The notes under the pieces were generated by a model. That model did no database searches, was not told the origin of the DNA, and saw only the letters and a program-made list of their open reading frames with translations. Made by a program: the position numbers and the translations under genes. Shown here one piece after another: positions 6,623-12,908 of a stretch of DNA of 12,908 bases. Numbering within the stretch: the first letter of the stretch is position 1; each line of letters opens with the position of its first letter. This stretch comes from DASWJZ01 sp964487455 (GTDB lineage: Bacteria > Pseudomonadota > Alphaproteobacteria > Rhizobiales > Afifellaceae), in NCBI GenBank assembly GCA_964487455.1, contig CAZARE010000119.1, positions 1-12,908 of the forward strand. Direction: 5' to 3'.

Positions 6623-7387
6623 ATGAGGCTTTCAGCGCTGCTTTTGGCAGGAAGTGCGATGGTCGCGACGGCGCAGGCGCAGTCGGAAGAGTCTCGCGCC
6701 GAGTTTCTACCCATGCCGAAGACGCTGCCGCAGCTGCTTTTTGCTCCCGACTCACTCGCGGGCTCGATGCTCGAGCCGTTCGAGGAACCAGACTCTACCG
6801 CGGATGCGGCCGTCGTCGATGACATGACGACGTTCGGCGAAGCGCCAAGGCAAGCCGAGCCGCTCTCCGCAACCGTGGCGCAAGTTGACGAGCCGCTGAG
6901 GCAGGCCGCGGCGCAAGCGGACACAGCGCCGGAAGCTGCCGCCACTGAAGCCGACGACGCGCCGCAGGCGGCGGCAGTGGAGATGGACGACGCGGCCGAA
7001 GCGGAAATTCCGTCCGCGGGGCAGCCCACCACCGTTCATGTGATCGTGGAGAACGTGGAATCGAGCAGCGGCACAGTCAACGTGGCCATCTGCGATACCT
7101 CCCTCACTCCGCAAGGATGCCCCTACCATGTAGCGGTGCCCGCCTCGGCCGGGTTCGTGGAAGCGATGTTCGAGGACGTTCCGCCCGGGAACTACGCGGT
7201 GGTCGGATACCACGACGTGAACAACAACAACGAATTCGACCGCTTCCTCGGCATACCACGCGAGCCCTTTGCGCTGAGCGGCGAAGCGGCGGAGGTGCTG
7301 GTCCCGGAATTCGAGGACGCAGTGCTTACCATCAATCAGGGCGAGAATTTCATCATCATCCGCATGAAGCGCCTGGGCAGCGGCTAA
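6623..7387 (+). CDS. Exported DUF2141 domain protein with Ala/acidic linker
   Basis: A 254-residue protein of unknown function. A signal peptide is clear: MRLS, a hydrophobic core (LLLAGSAMVATA) and a likely cut after AQA or AQAQ near residue 20. Residues about 55-130 form a low-complexity linker rich in Ala, Glu, Asp and Gln, with an imperfect repeat (QAEPLSATVAQVD then EPLRQAAAQAD). Residues about 135-250 match DUF2141: a beta-rich start with GTVNVAICD, then VPPGNYAVVGYHDVNNNNEF and LGIPREPFALSG. Asp198, Asn200, Asn202 and Asp206 are spaced like a calcium-binding loop. Cys157 and Cys166 could form a disulphide in the periplasm. ATG 6623 is chosen because the signal peptide starts there; a TTG at 6602 would add seven charged residues. 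Its place between hpnA and ispH suggests a periplasmic role connected with hopanoids, which is inference. Confidence 0.82.
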   Translation: MRLSALLLAGSAMVATAQAQSEESRAEFLPMPKTLPQLLFAPDSLAGSMLEPFEEPDSTADAAVVDDMTTFGEAPRQAEPLSATVAQVDEPLRQAAAQADTAPEAAATEADDAPQAAAVEMDDAAEAEIPSAGQPTTVHVIVENVESSSGTVNVAICDTSLTPQGCPYHVAVPASAGFVEAMFEDVPPGNYAVVGYHDVNNNNEFDRFLGIPREPFALSGEAAEVLVPEFEDAVLTINQGENFIIIRMKRLGSG

Positions 7388-7567
7388 CCCCGTCCCCGGT
7401 CCGGCCCTCCGGCCCGCGGCGGCAGGCCAGAGCGACCGGTGTAATATTACGGCAACCCCTTGGAACTTCTTGAGCATTGGCCGGGTTGCTGGACTCGACC
7501 TTGAAGCGGTCGCGTGGCATAGAAATCGGGAAAACTTGAAACTCGTATTCAGTAGAGGCGACGGGCG
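7388..7567. promoter_or_regulatory. 180-bp gap upstream of ispH with palindrome and possible stem structure
   Basis: This is the largest gap in the window. Just after the DUF2141 stop is a GC-rich part in which CCGGTC (7396-7401) can pair with GACCGG (7434-7439), with a small GGCC/GGCC stem inside (7403-7406, 7411-7414); there is no U-tract, so a Rho-independent terminator is not supported. Directly after it, GTAATATTAC at 7441-7450 is a perfect 10-bp palindrome in otherwise GC-rich DNA. The second half (7500-7560) is relatively A/T-rich, and I found no convincing -35/-10 pair. A promoter for ispH-hpnH here is plausible from the gap length and base composition. Confidence 0.4.
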
Positions 7568-8605
7568 TTGAAGGGCGCAAGAGGCAAGCGTTTGCAGGTC
7601 ATATTGGCGCAGCCGCGCGGCTTTTGCGCCGGGGTAGTCCGCGCCATCGACATCGTCGAGCAAGCGCTGGAGAAGTACGGCCCGCCCATCTACGTGCGCC
7701 ACGAGATCGTGCACAATCGCCACGTCGTGGACAACCTCATCGCCAAGGGCGCGCATTTCGTTGAGGAGCTGAGCGAGGTGCCCGACGGCGCGATCACCAT
7801 TTTCAGCGCCCATGGGGTCCCGCGTGCGGTCGTCGACGAGGCGAAGTCGCGCGGGCTGCCGACACTCGACGCGACCTGCCCGCTCGTCTCCAAGGTGCAT
7901 AACCAAGGGCGGCACTACATCGCGCGCGGGCGCACCCTGATCCTCATTGGGCATGCCGGGCACCCGGAGGTCGAAGGAACGCTCGGCCAGATCGAGGGCC
8001 CGACCTATCTGGTGCAGAACGAGGCCGAGATCGAGGCGCTTCCGCTCGACGTGGATACGCCCATTGCCTACGTCACGCAGACGACGCTCAGCGTCGACGA
8101 TACCAGCGCGCTGATCGAGGCGCTGAAGCGGCGCTTCACTGACGTCGTGGGCCCGGAAACGCGCGACATCTGCTATGCCACGCAGAACCGGCAGAGCGCG
8201 GTGCGCGACCTGGCGCGCGTCGCCGATCTCATCCTGGTGGTGGGCGCGCAGAACAGCTCAAACTCGAACCGCCTGCGCGAGATCGCCGAAGAGTCCGGCG
8301 TGCCGGGCTATCTTGTCGCAGACGGCAGCCAAGTGGACCCTGCCTGGCTCGAAGGTGTAACGGTAGTAGGGCTTACCGCAGGCGCTTCGGCCCCGGAGGT
8401 CCTGGTTGAAGACGTAATCGACGCGCTGCGCCGCATCGTGCCGGTGGAGGTCTCCACCCTCGACGGCATCGAGGAAAGCGTCCGGTTCCGGCTCCCTGTG
8501 GAGCTGTCGGACCACAAGCTCGTAACGCGTGCGGCGTCGCAAAGAGTGCGAGAAAGGGAAGGCGCGAGTGGGTATTCCATTCAGGCAGGCCGCGAAGATC
8601 GGTAG
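7568..8605 (+). CDS. ispH: IspH, 4-hydroxy-3-methylbut-2-enyl diphosphate reductase
   Basis: IspH carries out the last step of the MEP pathway, reducing HMBPP to IPP and DMAPP with a [4Fe-4S] cluster. All key residues are present (numbering from TTG 7568, 345 residues): cluster cysteines Cys20 in PRGFCAGV, Cys104 in DATCPLVSKVH and Cys202 in DICYATQNRQ; His49, His82 and His132; Glu134 in HPEVEGT; the TQTTLS segment at 170-175; SSNSNR at 230-235; and Ser274. Two TTG starts are possible. TTG 7568 has GAGG at 7555-7558, 9 nt away. TTG 7592 has GAGG at 7581-7584, 7 nt away, and its product MQVILAQPRGFC lines up residue for residue with the E. coli IspH N-terminus. The longer frame is listed, but 7592 is at least as likely. 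The 3' end overlaps hpnH by 38 bp. Its position ties precursor supply to hopanoid synthesis. Confidence 0.95.
   Translation: MKGARGKRLQVILAQPRGFCAGVVRAIDIVEQALEKYGPPIYVRHEIVHNRHVVDNLIAKGAHFVEELSEVPDGAITIFSAHGVPRAVVDEAKSRGLPTLDATCPLVSKVHNQGRHYIARGRTLILIGHAGHPEVEGTLGQIEGPTYLVQNEAEIEALPLDVDTPIAYVTQTTLSVDDTSALIEALKRRFTDVVGPETRDICYATQNRQSAVRDLARVADLILVVGAQNSSNSNRLREIAEESGVPGYLVADGSQVDPAWLEGVTVVGLTAGASAPEVLVEDVIDALRRIVPVEVSTLDGIEESVRFRLPVELSDHKLVTRAASQRVREREGASGYSIQAGREDR
8556..8562 (+). promoter_or_regulatory. Ribosome binding site that sets the hpnH start
   Basis: GGGAAGG lies inside the 3' end of ispH, 5 nt before GTG 8568. It supports GTG 8568 over the upstream in-frame GTG 8529, because translation from 8568 gives the family N-terminus MGIPFRQAAKIG. 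Confidence 0.6.
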
Positions 8606-9716
8606 CTACATCCTGCGCCAGCATCTCAGCGGACGGAAGCGCTATCCGCTAGTGTTGATGCTCGAGCCGCTGTTCCGCTGCAACCTGGCGTGCGCCGGCT
8701 GCGGCAAGATCGACTATCCGGAAGAGATCCTGAACAAGCGCATCTCGGTGGAAGACGCGCTCCACGCCGCCGAGGAGTGCGGGGCACCGGTCGTGTCGAT
8801 CGCCGGAGGCGAGCCGCTGATCCACAAGGAGCTGCCCAAGATCGTCGAGGGGCTCATCGCGCAGGGTCGCTTCGTCATCGTCTGCACGAACGCGCTGCTG
8901 CTTGAGAAGAAGATCAAGGAGTATAAGCCCAGCCCCTACTTCACCTGGTCGATCCATCTCGACGGCGATAGGGAGATGCACGATCGCTCCGTCTGCCGCG
9001 AAGGCGTTTACGAGAAGGCGGTGGCGGCGCTGAAGCTGGCCAAGCAGAAGGGCTTTCGCGTCACCATCAACGGCACGTTCTTCAACAATTCCGAATCAGA
9101 GCGCGTCGCCGATTTCTTCGACACCGTGACGGAACTCGGCGTCGACGGCATCACCATGTCACCGGGCTATGCCTACGAGCGCGCCCCCGACCAGCAGCAC
9201 TTTCTCAACAGGCAGACGACGAAGGAGCTGTTCCGCGGCGTCTTCCGGCGCGGCAAGGGCGGGAAGAAGTGGCCGATCAATCAGTCGGGCATGTTCCTCG
9301 ACTTCCTGGCCGGCAACCAGCAGTACCACTGCACGCCGTGGGGCAACCCGACGCGCACCGTGTTCGGCTGGCAGCGCCCCTGCTACTTGCTCGGCGAAGG
9401 CTACACGCGCACCTTCAAGGAGCTGATGGAAGACACCGAGTGGGAGAAGTACGGCACCGGCAACTACGAAAAATGCGCCGACTGCATGGTGCATTGCGGC
9501 TACGAGGCGAGCGCCGTCGCCGACACGGTGAGGCGGCCCTGGAAGGCGGCGATGGTGGCGCTGCGCGGCGTCAGGACGGAAGGTCCGATGGCGCCGGAGA
9601 TATCGCTCAAGAACCAGCGGCCGGCCGAGTACGTGTTCTCACGCAACGTCGCCGAGAAGCTCGACGAGATCCGGCAGACCACGCCCGATCCCAAGAAGAT
9701 CTCGACAGCGGCCTAG
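8568..9716 (+). CDS. hpnH: HpnH, radical SAM adenosylhopane synthase
   Basis: HpnH joins a 5'-deoxyadenosyl radical to diploptene to form adenosylhopane, the first step of extended hopanoid side-chain synthesis. The 382-residue product carries the radical SAM cluster motif CxxxCxxC (Cys38, Cys42, Cys45 in FRCNLACAGCGK) and the SAM-binding GGEP at 80-83. The segment LVLMLEPLFRCNLACAGC is highly characteristic of HpnH. A C-terminal Cys-rich segment (CADCMVHCGYEAS) belongs to the HpnH-specific tail. The start is GTG 8568; the frame is open from 8529, but those residues are out-of-frame ispH sequence and do not resemble HpnH. It overlaps ispH by 38 bp at the 5' end and convergent hpnG by 78 bp at the 3' end. 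No terminator is seen after the stop. Confidence 0.96.
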   Translation: MGIPFRQAAKIGSYILRQHLSGRKRYPLVLMLEPLFRCNLACAGCGKIDYPEEILNKRISVEDALHAAEECGAPVVSIAGGEPLIHKELPKIVEGLIAQGRFVIVCTNALLLEKKIKEYKPSPYFTWSIHLDGDREMHDRSVCREGVYEKAVAALKLAKQKGFRVTINGTFFNNSESERVADFFDTVTELGVDGITMSPGYAYERAPDQQHFLNRQTTKELFRGVFRRGKGGKKWPINQSGMFLDFLAGNQQYHCTPWGNPTRTVFGWQRPCYLLGEGYTRTFKELMEDTEWEKYGTGNYEKCADCMVHCGYEASAVADTVRRPWKAAMVALRGVRTEGPMAPEISLKNQRPAEYVFSRNVAEKLDEIRQTTPDPKKISTAA

Positions 9717-10367
9717 GACACGGAAGCTCGCGCGCGCCTCGCCGGCCAGGCGGGTGAGGCTCGCGATCTGCCGCGGCTTGCGCAAGAGATCGGTCAGAAC
9801 CGCATAGCGATCGACGCCGCCGTCCGGCCGGAGCGCCTTGGCGACCATGGCCGGCATGCTGCGCGCGGCAGGGTCGCAGACGATGCGCAAGCCCGCGAAC
9901 ATGAGGCCGTGACGCGCGGCGAACTCGGCCGCGACGTGCGACTCCATGTCGGCGACCGCGGCGCCTGTCTCGCGCCGCGCCGATGCTTTCGCCGCGGTGT
10001 CGAGCAGCGGCGCGTCGACGCCGGCAATGTCGGCGAGCGTCACCCCAACGCCGCCCGCCGACAGCGAGCCCGCGAGCACCTCCGCCAGCGTCCGGTGTGC
10101 CGGCCAGCGCATGCCGCCGGCAACGACGCCCGTGGCCACCACGACGTCGCCGGCGGCGAGATCGGGATCGAGCCCTCCCGCTATGCCGAAGCTGAGAACG
10201 GCGGAGCAGCCAGGGACGGCCCGCTCCGCCAGCAGCTCGCGCAGCCGGTGCGTGTTGCCGCCCGAGGTGATGGCGGCCAGTCCGGGTCCCGCGGCGAGCT
10301 TCGTCTCGCGCGCCAATCCGCTGACCACCAGAACCGGCAGCCGCTCCGCGGGGACGTGCACGTTCAT
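9639..10367 (-). CDS. hpnG: HpnG, adenosylhopane nucleosidase/phosphorylase
   Basis: HpnG removes adenine from adenosylhopane on the way to ribosylhopane and bacteriohopanetetrol. The 242-residue protein resembles purine nucleoside phosphorylase/MTA-SAH nucleosidases: a glycine-rich segment SFGIAGGLDPDLAAGD at 59-74, and ADMESH at 139-144, where the Met-Glu pair is the usual nucleoside-binding position. The start is ATG 10367, preceded by GGGG about 10 nt upstream and 10 bp after the shc stop; the frame continues to 10586, but that part is shc read out of frame. Residues 218-242 are encoded antisense to the last 78 bp of hpnH. It follows shc in one transcript (hpnE-shc-hpnG), so cyclisation and side-chain maturation are co-expressed. 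A generic phosphorylase is unlikely given the neighbours. Confidence 0.92.
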   Translation of the reverse strand: MNVHVPAERLPVLVVSGLARETKLAAGPGLAAITSGGNTHRLRELLAERAVPGCSAVLSFGIAGGLDPDLAAGDVVVATGVVAGGMRWPAHRTLAEVLAGSLSAGGVGVTLADIAGVDAPLLDTAAKASARRETGAAVADMESHVAAEFAARHGLMFAGLRIVCDPAARSMPAMVAKALRPDGGVDRYAVLTDLLRKPRQIASLTRLAGEARASFRVLGRCRDLLGIGRGLPDLVELLGDVA

Positions 10368-10377
10368 CGCCGCGCCC

Positions 10378-12369
10378 CTAGATGCCGTGGCCGACCAAGC
10401 GGCTGTTGCCGCGCCGCAGAGCGCGGTAGCGCGCCAGCGCCCATAGCGGGAAGAACTTCGCGTAGCCGTGGTAGCGAAGGTAGAACACGCGCGGGAAACC
10501 GACCGCGGTGAAGCGCTCTTCCGGCCAAAAGCCGTCCTCCCCCTGGTGCTTGGCAAGATAGCTGATTCCCCGCCGCACGGCTCCACTTTCGATCTCGCCC
10601 GCGGCCATCAACGCCAGCAGCGCCCAGGCGGTCTGCGAGGGCGTGCTGGGGGCCGGCTCGTAGCCCTGATAGTCGAGCTTGTAGCTCGACCCGTCCTCGC
10701 CCCAGCCGCCGTCGGAATTCTGTATGCCCTGCAGCCACGCCACGGCCTTCCTCACCGTCGGCGATTCGCGTTCGACGCCGGCGGCGTTGAGCGCCGAAAG
10801 GACCGACCAAGTGCCGTAGATGTAGTTCATTCCCCAGCGACCGTACCAGCTGCCGTCCTCCCGCTGGTCCTGCATGAGCCATGCCACTCCGCGCGCCAGG
10901 GCAGGGCTGGTGGGCGCTTCCTCGTCGATCTGCGCCAGCATCGAGACGCAGCGCGCCGTCAAGTCGGCGGTCGGCGGATCGAGCAGCGCGCCGTGGTCGG
11001 CGAAGGGAATGCTGTTGAGATAGTGCGCGGTGTTGTCGGCATCGAACGCCGCCCATCCGCCATCCTTGCTTTGCAGCCCCGCCACCCATTCGCGGCCGCG
11101 CTCGATGGCTTCGTCGAACCCGGAGCCCTCCTTGCCGACCCGCGCGCGATGCATCGCCATGACGATGACGGCGGTGTCATCAAGGTCGGGGTAGTGCGGG
11201 TTGGCGTATTGGAAGGCCCAGCCGCCCGGCCGCACGTCGGGGCGCTGGACCGCCCAGTCGCCGACGAGATCGAGCACCTGCCTCGGCTTCAGCCAGTCGA
11301 GACCGGCGCGGGCGGCGCTCTCGGCCTCCTCCGACCCGACTTCCAGCAGGGCGTGGCAGGCCAGCGCCGTATCCCAGATCGGCGAGAGGCAGGGCTGGCA
11401 ATAGGCCTCGTCCTCTTTCACGACCAGCAAGCCGTCGATCGAGTCGCGCGCGGCGACGACACGCGGATCATGCGGGGGAATGCCGAGCACGTCGTACATG
11501 AGGACGGAATTGATCATGGCGGGGAAGATGGCGCCGAGGCCGTCGCGGCCGTTCAGGCGCTCGTCGACGAACGCTCTCGCCTTGGCGATGGCGCGGCGGC
11601 GCGTCCCCTTCGGGAAGAAGGGCTCGACGATCTTCAGGACGACGTCGATGCCGCCGAAAATCTGTGACCAGGGCGCCTTCTGATGCGGGCCCTTGGGCCA
11701 GCGGCGCACCTCCTCGGGCGGCGTCCGGAAGAGCTCCTGGATCCGGGTGCCGCGTAGGTTCGCCGCCTTCGGCTTCAGCGCCTGAAGCACGAAGAGCGGC
11801 ACCATGACGGTACGCGCCCAATAGGAGACCTTGTCGATATGGAAAGGAAACCAGCGCGGCAGCAGCATGATCTCCACCGGCATGGTCGGCACAGCGCGCC
11901 ACGGGACCTCTCCGTAGAGAGCCAGGAGCGCGCGTGTGAAGACGTTGCTCTGTTCAGCGCCGCCATGCGTCAGGATGGCTTCGCGCGCCCGCGCCATATG
12001 CGGCTCGTCGACCGAGTCCCCGATCATCTTCAATGCGAAATAGGCCTTCACGCTGGCGCTCATGTTGAACTCGCCCGCGTGGAAGAGCGGCCAGCCACCA
12101 TGCGCCCCTTGGATGCGGCGAAGGTAGACCGCGATCTTGGCTTCCAGCTCGCGGTCGTCGGGCTCACCGCGAAAATGACGGAAGAGGACGTATTCGGCCG
12201 GAATCGTCGCGTCGGCCTCCAGCTCGAAGCACCAGTGGCCGTCGCTCTTGCGCTCGCCAATCAGCGCGCGCGCGGCACTAGCGACCAGGCGGTTGATCTC
12301 GTCGAGCTGCGGGCCTTGCTCCGACCTCGGCGGCGCTTCGTCGTCGCGTAGCAAGACATTGCCCTTCAT
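10378..12369 (-). CDS. shc: Squalene-hopene cyclase
   Basis: This enzyme cyclises squalene to hopene and diplopterol at the inner membrane. The 663-residue length fits the family (about 630-680). The catalytic DxDD motif is DLDD at 395-398, where the first acid protonates squalene. Several QW-type repeats with G-x-W cores are seen: DGHW near 43-46, GGW at 91-93, PGGWAF at 381-386, DGGWAAFDADN at 436-446, DGSWYGRWG at 505-513, DGGWGEDG at 553-560 and EDGFW at 611-615. CLSPIWDTALA at 327-337 is the conserved segment ahead of the DxDD motif. ATG 12369 overlaps the hpnE stop (ATGA), implying coupled translation, and hpnG follows after 10 bp. No residue I would call key is missing, so the enzyme should be active. 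A long frame on the opposite strand (10468-11667) is a composition artefact. Confidence 0.97.
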   Translation of the reverse strand: MKGNVLLRDDEAPPRSEQGPQLDEINRLVASAARALIGERKSDGHWCFELEADATIPAEYVLFRHFRGEPDDRELEAKIAVYLRRIQGAHGGWPLFHAGEFNMSASVKAYFALKMIGDSVDEPHMARAREAILTHGGAEQSNVFTRALLALYGEVPWRAVPTMPVEIMLLPRWFPFHIDKVSYWARTVMVPLFVLQALKPKAANLRGTRIQELFRTPPEEVRRWPKGPHQKAPWSQIFGGIDVVLKIVEPFFPKGTRRRAIAKARAFVDERLNGRDGLGAIFPAMINSVLMYDVLGIPPHDPRVVAARDSIDGLLVVKEDEAYCQPCLSPIWDTALACHALLEVGSEEAESAARAGLDWLKPRQVLDLVGDWAVQRPDVRPGGWAFQYANPHYPDLDDTAVIVMAMHRARVGKEGSGFDEAIERGREWVAGLQSKDGGWAAFDADNTAHYLNSIPFADHGALLDPPTADLTARCVSMLAQIDEEAPTSPALARGVAWLMQDQREDGSWYGRWGMNYIYGTWSVLSALNAAGVERESPTVRKAVAWLQGIQNSDGGWGEDGSSYKLDYQGYEPAPSTPSQTAWALLALMAAGEIESGAVRRGISYLAKHQGEDGFWPEERFTAVGFPRVFYLRYHGYAKFFPLWALARYRALRRGNSRLVGHGI

Positions 12370-12908
12370 GCAGCCCTCCGAGAGTCCTCAGCCCGATTCG
12401 GCGCGCTCGAAAGCAGCGCGGCCGCGGTCAGGCCGGAACGGATCGAACCTTCGATGGTGGCCGGCAGGCCGGTTCGCGTCCAGTCCCCGGCGAGCACCAG
12501 ATTGCGGCAGCTGGTCCGGGCGGCCGGCCGCTTCTCTGCTTCCTGAGGAGTGGCCGAAAAGGTCGCCCGGCGTTCCCGGACGATCTGCCAGCGCGGCAAG
12601 GTCGGCGCAAGCCCGGTCAGCGCCGAGACTTCGCGCCATATCGTCTCGGCCAGCCGCTCGCGAGGCTCTTCCAGCAGCCGGTCGGCCGCGCTGACGGTAA
12701 CGGAGAGCCGGTCGGGATAGGCGAACAGCCATTCCGTCATCCCGTTGACGACACCCAGGATGAGCGGCTGACCGGGCGGCGGCACCACGCGAAAATGGCC
12801 GTTCACGATGGCATGGAACGTCTCCGGCGCGCTCAGCCCCGGGATAAGCGCGCGGGCGACGCTGGGTGGCACGGCGAGGACGATACTGTCGGCGGGGCCG
12901 AGCGCCAG
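12366..12908 (-). CDS. hpnE: HpnE, hydroxysqualene dehydroxylase, C-terminal part only
   Basis: The frame is open from the right edge of the window to TGA at 12366, giving 180 residues of what is normally a protein of roughly 420. It is a FAD-dependent amine-oxidase/desaturase-like enzyme; HpnE converts hydroxysqualene to squalene after HpnC and HpnD. The diagnostic segment is the C-terminal flavin-binding stretch LVLAGDWTRTGLPATIEGS at about residues 137-155 of the fragment. Upstream, ADSIVLAVPPSVARALIPGL and FHAIVNGHFRV fit the substrate domain of this family. The N-terminal Rossmann fold lies outside the window. The stop overlaps the shc ATG by 4 bp, so hpnE is the upstream gene of the shc-hpnG transcript. 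A carotenoid desaturase is the alternative, but the direct linkage to shc makes HpnE much more likely. Confidence 0.92.
   Translation of the reverse strand: MALGPADSIVLAVPPSVARALIPGLSAPETFHAIVNGHFRVVPPPGQPLILGVVNGMTEWLFAYPDRLSVTVSAADRLLEEPRERLAETIWREVSALTGLAPTLPRWQIVRERRATFSATPQEAEKRPAARTSCRNLVLAGDWTRTGLPATIEGSIRSGLTAAALLSSAPNRAEDSRRAA

Noticed and set aside
7396..7439. Rho-independent terminator after the DUF2141 gene
   Set aside because: The stems are short and interrupted, and no run of T follows, so only a possible structure is noted.
6752..7963. Minus-strand open frame of 403 codons across the DUF2141 gene and ispH
   Set aside because: It spans two clear plus-strand genes and their gap, and its translation is His/Arg/Gly-rich with no known motif.
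8529..8567. Upstream GTG start for hpnH
   Set aside because: It adds a basic 13-residue leader unlike HpnH, and a good ribosome site lies just before GTG 8568.
10368..10586. N-terminal extension of hpnG into shc
   Set aside because: It is out-of-frame shc sequence, Arg/Ser/Thr-rich; the family-like N-terminus begins at ATG 10367.
10468..11667. Long plus-strand open frame (399 codons) opposite shc
   Set aside because: The minus strand encodes a full squalene-hopene cyclase with all motifs. The opposite frame is Arg/Ala/Gly-rich, has no recognisable domain, and is expected in GC-rich DNA.
1..12908. CRISPR array, transposon, phage or defence genes, tRNA genes
   Set aside because: No regularly spaced repeats, terminal inverted repeats, transposase or integrase motifs, or tRNA-like cloverleaf were seen on reading both strands.

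Overview
This window is a hopanoid (bacterial triterpenoid) biosynthesis and transport locus from a GC-rich bacterium. Protein motifs and gene order (hpnE-shc-hpnG facing an hpnN/hpnA/ispH/hpnH block) suggest an alphaproteobacterium, probably of the Hyphomicrobiales. That placement is inference, since there is no rRNA or other marker. I see no tRNA, CRISPR array, insertion sequence or phage gene. Coding density is very high, and most gene junctions overlap or lie within 10 bp.

Left block (minus strand, 1-2808), read right to left: a farnesyl-diphosphate-synthase-type prenyltransferase (ispA-like), a DapA/N-acetylneuraminate-lyase superfamily aldolase that lacks the DapA substrate arginine, and an EamA/DMT permease that runs off the left edge. 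Spacing is 6 bp, then a 14-bp overlap, so this looks like one transcript. The 104-bp gap 2809-2912 is a divergent control region.

Middle block (plus strand, 2913-9716): hpnN (RND hopanoid transporter), hpnA (SDR-type sugar epimerase-like enzyme of unsettled role, starting TTG inside the hpnN stop), an exported DUF2141 protein with an Ala/acidic linker, ispH (last step of the MEP isoprenoid pathway), and hpnH (radical SAM adenosylhopane synthase, overlapping ispH by 38 bp). The only real gaps are 6542-6622 and 7388-7567; each holds a small dyad in AT-rich sequence.

Right block (minus strand, 9639-12908), read right to left: hpnE (C-terminal part only), shc (squalene-hopene cyclase) and hpnG (adenosylhopane nucleosidase/phosphorylase). 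hpnG converges on hpnH and their coding ends overlap by 78 bp.

Together the genes cover isoprenoid supply (IspH, prenyl synthase), completion of squalene (HpnE), cyclisation to hopene (Shc), side-chain extension (HpnH then HpnG) and movement to the outer membrane (HpnN). hpnC and hpnD, expected beyond the right edge, are not in view; nor are later side-chain genes such as hpnO, hpnI or hpnP. The least understood members are the DUF2141 protein, HpnA and the aldolase/permease pair. I found no wholly new system; those are the places to look.
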